A stretch of 8,895 nucleotides of DNA from Filomicrobium sp. (lineage in GTDB: Bacteria > Pseudomonadota > Alphaproteobacteria > Rhizobiales > Hyphomicrobiaceae). This document shows positions 5,164 through 8,895 of the stretch, piece after piece (positions within the stretch are counted from its first letter, which is position 1; every line of letters begins with the position of its first letter). The notes beneath the pieces were generated by a model, which worked only from the letters and a program-made list of their open reading frames with translations, had not been told where the DNA came from and did not search any database. The position numbers were made by a program, and so were the translations under genes. The stretch is from contig JAJFHK010000115.1 of NCBI GenBank assembly GCA_021775655.1, forward strand, positions 1 to 8,895, written 5' to 3'.

Positions 5164-7194
5164 ATGCCGAAACAATCCGACCCGGAAGTCGTCCCGCGCG
5201 ACAATCAGTTGCCGCCTCAATCCGAGGCCGTTGAGAACCGGCGCACGGGCCCCGATATTATTGCCCAATATCTCAAGACGCTACCAGCGGCCCCTGGCGT
5301 CTATCGAATGCTTAACGCAGACGGCGATGTTATTTACGTCGGCAAGGCCCGCTCGCTCAAGGCGCGCGTCTCCAACTATGCCCGGCTCGGTGGCCACACT
5401 AATCGAATTGCACGCATGATCATATCGACCGCGTCGATGGAATTCGTCACGGTCCGCACCGAAGCCGAAGCCCTGTTGCTTGAAGCCAATCTGATCAAGC
5501 GCTTCCGCCCCCGCTTCAACGTTTTGATGCGCGATGACAAGTCGTTCCCCTATATTCTGATGGCGCGCGATCACGACGCCCCTCGCATTCTGAAACATCG
5601 TGGTGCCCGCAATCGCAAAGGCGATTACTTCGGCCCATTTGCTTCCGCCGGCGCCGTCAATCGCACCATCACCATGCTGCAGCGGGTTTTTCTATTGCGC
5701 ACCTGCTCGGACAGTGAATACGAGAGCCGGACGCGACCCTGCATGCTTTGGCAGATTAAGCGATGCTCAGGTCCGTGCACCGGCGAGATTAGTCTCGAAG
5801 ACTACGACAAGCTCGTCGACGAAGCGGTCCGCTTCCTCAGAGGTGAAAGTCAGAGCGTCCGTGAAAAATATCAGCAGCTCATGGCGGAAGCCGCCGACAA
5901 GCTCGAATTCGAGCGCGCTGCCAATTACCGCAACCGGCTGTGGGCACTTGCCCATGTCACCGCTGACCAATCGATCAACGCCACCGGCATCGAGGAAGCC
6001 GACGTCTTCGCCGCTCACCAGGAGGGCGGCCAGACCTGCATCCAGGTGATCTTCTTTCGCACCGGTCAGAACTGGGGCAATCGAGCCTATTTTCCTAAAG
6101 CCGACCGCTCGTTGGAAGCAGACGAAATTCTAAGTTCTTTCATCGCCCAATTCTACGACGACAAACCAGTGCCACGCCTCATTCTAACCTCGCATGATCT
6201 GCCCGAGCGCGAGCTATTGGCAGAGGCACTTACCACCAAAGCAGACCGCAAAGTCGAAGTATCAAACCCGAAGCGGGGCCCAAAAACTGATCTCATTGCC
6301 CATGCCGCCGCTAATGCCCGCGAGGCGCTACAGCGCCGCATGGCTGAAACAGCCTCGCAAACAGCATTGATGAAGGGTGTTGCTGAACGGTTTGGGTTAG
6401 GGTCCCCGCCGCGCCGCATTGAGGTCTACGACAACTCCCACATTTCAGGCACCGACGCCGTCGGCGCCATGATCGTTGCCGGGCCGGAAGGCTATGCAAA
6501 AAACCAATACCGCAAGTTCAACATCAAGTCCGACACAATGACGCCTGGCGACGACTACGCAATGATGCGCGAGGTTCTGACCCGCCGTTTCAAACGACTA
6601 GCAGCCGAAACTGTCACACAGGTGTCGGCCAGCGAAACTCAATCCCTCACACGGCAAGATCCGCGAAACATCGATGCCGTGTCCGGTATCGCTGAGCCGA
6701 ACTCCGAGGATACTGAAGACCTTACAATTGTCCCCGACCGCCCAGACCTTGTCCTCATCGATGGAGGAGCCGGGCAACTGGCCGTCGCACGAGAAGTATT
6801 GGCTGAGATCGGCATAGACGGTATCCCCCTGATCGGTGTTGCTAAAGGACCCGACCGCGATGCAGGCCGCGAGCATTTCCATATTCCAGGTGAACCGCGC
6901 CCGCGCATGCTGGAACCGCGAGACCCTGTGCTCTATTTCATTCAGCGTCTGCGTGATGAAGCCCACCGGTTTGCCATCGGCACCCACCGAGCCAAACGAG
7001 CCAAGAGCCTGACAGCAAACCCGCTCGACGAGATCGCAGGTATCGGCCCAACGCGCCGCCGCGCACTCCTTCGCCATTTCGGGTCAGCTAAAGCCGTCTC
7101 ACGGGCAGGCATCGAGGACTTAAAAGCCGTCTCCGGCATCTCCGCCGAAATGGCTCAGAAGATCTACGATTTCTTCAACGAGAAGCGGAATTAA
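5164..7194 (+). CDS. uvrC: UvrABC system protein C (excinuclease subunit C)
   Basis: UvrC makes both incisions around bulky DNA lesions in nucleotide excision repair with UvrA and UvrB. The GIY-YIG nuclease spans about 40-120 (GVY 45-47, IYVGKA 57-62, Glu108 in LLEANLIK). The UvrB-interacting UVR motif lies near 235-265. The RNase H-like nuclease lies about 415-605, with candidate catalytic Asp423 (VYDNSH), Asp463/464 (GDDY), Asp533 (LIDGGAGQL) and His601. C-terminal helix-hairpin-helix motifs lie at about 620-672 ([16 protein letters not shown]). Cys181, 193, 201 and 205 have the same 12-8-4 spacing as the cluster cysteines of E. coli UvrC, so a 4Fe-4S cluster is expected. At 676 aa it exceeds the usual 610 or so, through an N-terminal extension and a polar insert (about 481-525). 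ATG 5164 was chosen over TTG 5125; neither has a clear ribosome-binding site. No LexA box was found upstream. Confidence 0.97.
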   Translation: MPKQSDPEVVPRDNQLPPQSEAVENRRTGPDIIAQYLKTLPAAPGVYRMLNADGDVIYVGKARSLKARVSNYARLGGHTNRIARMIISTASMEFVTVRTEAEALLLEANLIKRFRPRFNVLMRDDKSFPYILMARDHDAPRILKHRGARNRKGDYFGPFASAGAVNRTITMLQRVFLLRTCSDSEYESRTRPCMLWQIKRCSGPCTGEISLEDYDKLVDEAVRFLRGESQSVREKYQQLMAEAADKLEFERAANYRNRLWALAHVTADQSINATGIEEADVFAAHQEGGQTCIQVIFFRTGQNWGNRAYFPKADRSLEADEILSSFIAQFYDDKPVPRLILTSHDLPERELLAEALTTKADRKVEVSNPKRGPKTDLIAHAAANAREALQRRMAETASQTALMKGVAERFGLGSPPRRIEVYDNSHISGTDAVGAMIVAGPEGYAKNQYRKFNIKSDTMTPGDDYAMMREVLTRRFKRLAAETVTQVSASETQSLTRQDPRNIDAVSGIAEPNSEDTEDLTIVPDRPDLVLIDGGAGQLAVAREVLAEIGIDGIPLIGVAKGPDRDAGREHFHIPGEPRPRMLEPRDPVLYFIQRLRDEAHRFAIGTHRAKRAKSLTANPLDEIAGIGPTRRRALLRHFGSAKAVSRAGIEDLKAVSGISAEMAQKIYDFFNEKRN

Positions 7195-7199
7195 TCGCG

Positions 7200-7476
7200 T
7201 CACCTTGGAGGAATGCCCAGAATTCCAAACTTACGAACCAGGCGCTGCATGCTCTGAACGTTGTTTGCCGCTAATTCATCAATTGGGTCTGAAAGCTATC
7301 GGTAACTCTTCTGAAGGGTTGTTCATCCCACGTTCAACGTCCATTACAGTATGGTCGTGCATAGTTAAGTGCTGGAACGCGCTGCATATTGCCCATTTCG
7401 CAATATCGGGGTACCGAGGAACATCATAGCCTGGAGACCACTGGAATGAAGAAATTCGCGCTACTCTTCGCGGCAA
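7200..7476 (-). pseudogene. Possible decayed minus-strand gene end (frameshifted), low confidence
   Basis: On the minus strand a frame open from about 7476 to the TGA at 7279-7281 reads PRYPDIAKWAICSAFQH and then MDVERGMNNPSEELPIAFRPN near its end. A second frame, shifted by one base, is open from 7295 to the TGA at 7200-7202 and reads PIDELAANNVQSMQRLVRKF and then GILGIPPR. Joined at 7279-7298 by removing one base they would give a continuous, protein-like C-terminus that ends 5 nt after the uvrC stop, tail to tail. The codons are less GC-rich at third positions than the neighbours. I recognise no family, and part of it overlaps the 107-aa gene starting at 7446, so chance open frames are a real alternative. 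Confidence 0.2.
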
Positions 7477-7769
7477 TCATCGTATCATTCACTTTTGCTA
7501 CCTACACACCCGCGAATGCAGGGGCCATAACGGCTCCAAGTCTGCTCACAGCTGATATCGTGGGAGGCACGGCTGCTGGCCTCGTCCAAAAAACACATGG
7601 TTGGCACTGTAGCGTCCGACGCGGTTATGTTCCTCGCCTCGGCTACCGCGCGCTTCACCGACATCGGAAAGCCTGCCGCCGTTACCGCAGTTCCAGCCGC
7701 CACCGCCGCTGCCGTTCCAAGTACGGCTATGGATGGCGTTATCGCCGCTGCATGCGCCGCGGCTGGTAA
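7446..7769 (+). CDS. Small exported Arg/His/Cys-rich protein, unrecognised
   Basis: This is a 107-aa protein with a textbook signal peptide: MKK, a hydrophobic core at 4-19, and cleavage after ANA at residue 25. The mature chain is 82 aa. Its first part is hydrophobic and Gly/Ala-rich (26-48). From HGWHC at 51-55 onward it is very basic, with 18 Arg between residues 58 and 105, many His and Tyr, and four cysteines (55, 77, 89, 102) that could form two disulfides or bind metal. It ends YRRCMRRGW. The likely location is the periplasm or outside the cell. ATG 7446 was chosen because the signal peptide begins exactly there and GGAG (7433-7436) lies 9 nt upstream. Its strong terminator 20 nt after the stop suggests an independent short transcript. 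The role is unknown: binding to anionic envelope polymers, metal binding or antimicrobial activity are only possibilities. Confidence 0.72.
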   Translation: MKKFALLFAAIIVSFTFATYTPANAGAITAPSLLTADIVGGTAAGLVQKTHGWHCSVRRGYVPRLGYRALHRHRKACRRYRSSSRHRRCRSKYGYGWRYRRCMRRGW

Positions 7770-7789
7770 TCAGCATTATTGAGACTCAG

Positions 7790-7824
7790 CGCCCCGGTGT
7801 GCATTTCGCAGACCGGGGCGTTTT
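7790..7824 (+). terminator. Rho-independent terminator of the small Arg-rich protein gene
   Basis: CGCCCCGGT (7790-7798) and ACCGGGGCG (7812-7820) form a perfect GC-rich 9-bp stem with a 13-nt loop, directly followed by TTTT (7821-7824). It begins 20 nt after the stop codon at 7767-7769, which supports the small gene being real and separately transcribed from pgsA. Confidence 0.88.
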
Positions 7825-8024
7825 CAATATCAGATGCTTTGAGACATCCGCAGCTGCGCTCGCACTGGCCCAGCGGCCCCATAATGTTTGGAGCAGTTGT
7901 AAAGCATAACAACCATTTCAACGATCAGTCGCGCAACATGACTGACGTCGCGCGCGAAGTGTGGCATTGACACGAACGTAATTCCATTGAGCCTTAAGCC
8001 ACCGCGCCGAAAGCCCTTATCTTC

Positions 8025-8624
8025 ATGCTGACCACTCCGCAGCGCCCGCGCTCCGACATCAATCTCCCTAACGCATTGACGCTCGGACGCATTGCCGCGG
8101 TTCCAGTCTTTGTCGTGGTTCTTTATTTCATGGACGGCGCCATGGCCCGGTGGGTGGCATTCGCAATCTTCTTGATCGCATCCTTCACCGACTGGCTTGA
8201 CGGACATCTCGCCCGCACTTGGGAGCAGCAGTCGAGATTCGGCGCCATGCTCGATCCAATTGCCGATAAGCTCCTTGTCGCCGCTGCACTTCTGATGCTA
8301 GTCGCCGACCAGACCATAGCCGGAATTCACGTCTTTGCCGCCTTGATAATTCTGTCACGTGAAGTCCTGGTATCCGGTCTGAGGGAATTTTTGGCAACGC
8401 TTAACGTCAAGGTTGCCGTCACCACAGCCGCCAAATGGAAGACGGCAATTCAAATGATCGCCATTGGCCTGTTGATAGCCGGTCCCGCGATAACTGCTAC
8501 GATGCCTTGGATGACCGAAGCTGGTGTTTGCTTGCTCTGGATCGCAGCCCTGCTTACCCTCTGGACAGGCACCGATTATTTTCGCGCCGCAATTCACCAT
8601 GCCTCAAGCGACAACGGGAATTGA
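8025..8624 (+). CDS. pgsA: CDP-diacylglycerol--glycerol-3-phosphate 3-phosphatidyltransferase
   Basis: PgsA transfers a phosphatidyl group from CDP-diacylglycerol to glycerol 3-phosphate, the committed step of phosphatidylglycerol synthesis, at the inner membrane. The 199-aa chain has the CDP-alcohol phosphotransferase signature D-x2-D-G-x2-A-R-x8-G-x3-D-x3-D complete: Asp56, Asp59, Gly60, Ala63, Arg64, Gly73, Asp77 and Asp81. The opening LPNALTLGRI, the SREVLVSGLREF segment (111-122) and AKWKT with a following Gln (136-143) are typical of PgsA. About five or six hydrophobic segments are visible, near 24-36, 43-55, 83-94, 101-111, 141-156 and 166-180. Length is normal for the family. ATG 8025 has only a weak GAAAG upstream. 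A TTGACA box at 7967-7972 may be the -35 of its promoter, though no good -10 follows. moaD starts 10 nt after the stop. Confidence 0.95.
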   Translation: MLTTPQRPRSDINLPNALTLGRIAAVPVFVVVLYFMDGAMARWVAFAIFLIASFTDWLDGHLARTWEQQSRFGAMLDPIADKLLVAAALLMLVADQTIAGIHVFAALIILSREVLVSGLREFLATLNVKVAVTTAAKWKTAIQMIAIGLLIAGPAITATMPWMTEAGVCLLWIAALLTLWTGTDYFRAAIHHASSDNGN

Positions 8625-8634
8625 AGACCTCAAG

Positions 8635-8895
8635 ATGGCCTCTGTACATGATACCAAAACGAACGACGACATCGGCACCAAGTCTGCAACGGTCACGCTG
8701 CGCTATTTCGCGTGGGTTCGCGAAAAGGTTGGCATCGCCGAAGAACAAGTGACCCTTCCAGCCAATGTCACGACCATCGGCGAACTGGTGGGCTGGCTCC
8801 AACTCCGCGGCGACACCTACGCGACGGCCTTCGCAAATCCCAAGGTCATTCGCACCGCGATTGACCAGAACCATGTCCACGCTGACGCAGCCATC
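8635..8895 (+). CDS. moaD: Molybdopterin synthase small subunit MoaD, 5' part (3' end outside window)
   Basis: The frame is open from ATG 8635 to the window end (87 codons, no stop). After a polar N-terminal stretch of about 17 residues the chain reads TVTLRYFAWVREKVGIAEEQ and then VTLPANVTTIGELVGWL, the start of the ubiquitin-like beta-grasp fold of MoaD, with conserved YFAxxRExxG. IRTAIDQNHVHADAAI follows. MoaD carries the sulfur, as a C-terminal Gly-Gly thiocarboxylate, that MoaE inserts into precursor Z to form molybdopterin; that tail lies outside the window. The start lies 10 nt after pgsA TGA 8622-8624, and a weak GAAG (8623-8626) overlaps that stop, so translational coupling with pgsA is plausible. 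moaE is expected next, as in related genomes, but this cannot be seen here. Confidence 0.9.
   Translation, partial: MASVHDTKTNDDIGTKSATVTLRYFAWVREKVGIAEEQVTLPANVTTIGELVGWLQLRGDTYATAFANPKVIRTAIDQNHVHADAAI

Noticed and set aside
7207..7257. GGAGG followed by ATG (7213) opening a 14-codon reading frame just after uvrC
   Set aside because: Only one base separates GGAGG from the ATG, too close to work as a ribosome-binding site, and the peptide is very short and unremarkable.
7896..7913. GTTGT-N8-ACAAC inverted repeat between the small gene and pgsA
   Set aside because: A 5-bp arm with an 8-nt gap is expected by chance at this length and nothing else supports it.

Overview
The window looks like chromosomal DNA of an alphaproteobacterium, most likely of the order Hyphomicrobiales (Rhizobiales). 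The basis is the order uvrC, then pgsA, then moaD, which is familiar from that order, together with a TorF-type porin and moderately high GC with GC-rich third codon positions. I cannot name a genus. No mobile element, CRISPR array, rRNA or tRNA was seen, and most of the window is ordinary housekeeping and envelope genes.

Layout. The 3' end of an AIM24/TIGR00266-family gene (1-354, +) converges on a TorF-type porin gene (526-1314, -), with a strong terminator hairpin at 397-424 between them. A divergent intergenic region of about 400 nt separates the porin from a pteridine-reductase-like (FolM/PTR1-type) SDR (1722-2465, +). Next come an exported glucosaminidase-type cell-wall hydrolase (2712-3896, +) and a convergent exported protein of unknown function (4017-5036, -), whose terminator hairpin holds its own stop codon in the loop. 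Divergent from that protein lies uvrC (5164-7194, +). Between uvrC and pgsA there is an 830-nt interval. It holds a small exported Arg/His/Cys-rich protein (7446-7769, +) with its own terminator, and possibly the decayed end of a minus-strand gene (7200-7476, low confidence). pgsA (8025-8624, +) and a moaD cut by the window edge (8635-8895, +) form a tight pair.

How the genes relate. Four products are predicted to be exported or outer-membrane: the porin, the glucosaminidase, the 339-aa unknown and the 107-aa Arg-rich protein. Four are cytoplasmic or inner-membrane housekeeping functions: pterin-type reduction, nucleotide excision repair, phosphatidylglycerol synthesis and molybdopterin synthesis. 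Apart from pgsA-moaD there is no convincing operon, since the genes alternate strand or have gaps of more than 120 nt.

I did not find a clear multi-gene novel system. The items most worth following up are the Arg/Cys-rich exported protein inserted between uvrC and pgsA, the Cys-bracketed two-module glucosaminidase, the unrecognised 339-aa exported protein, and the structured 3' region of the porin transcript.
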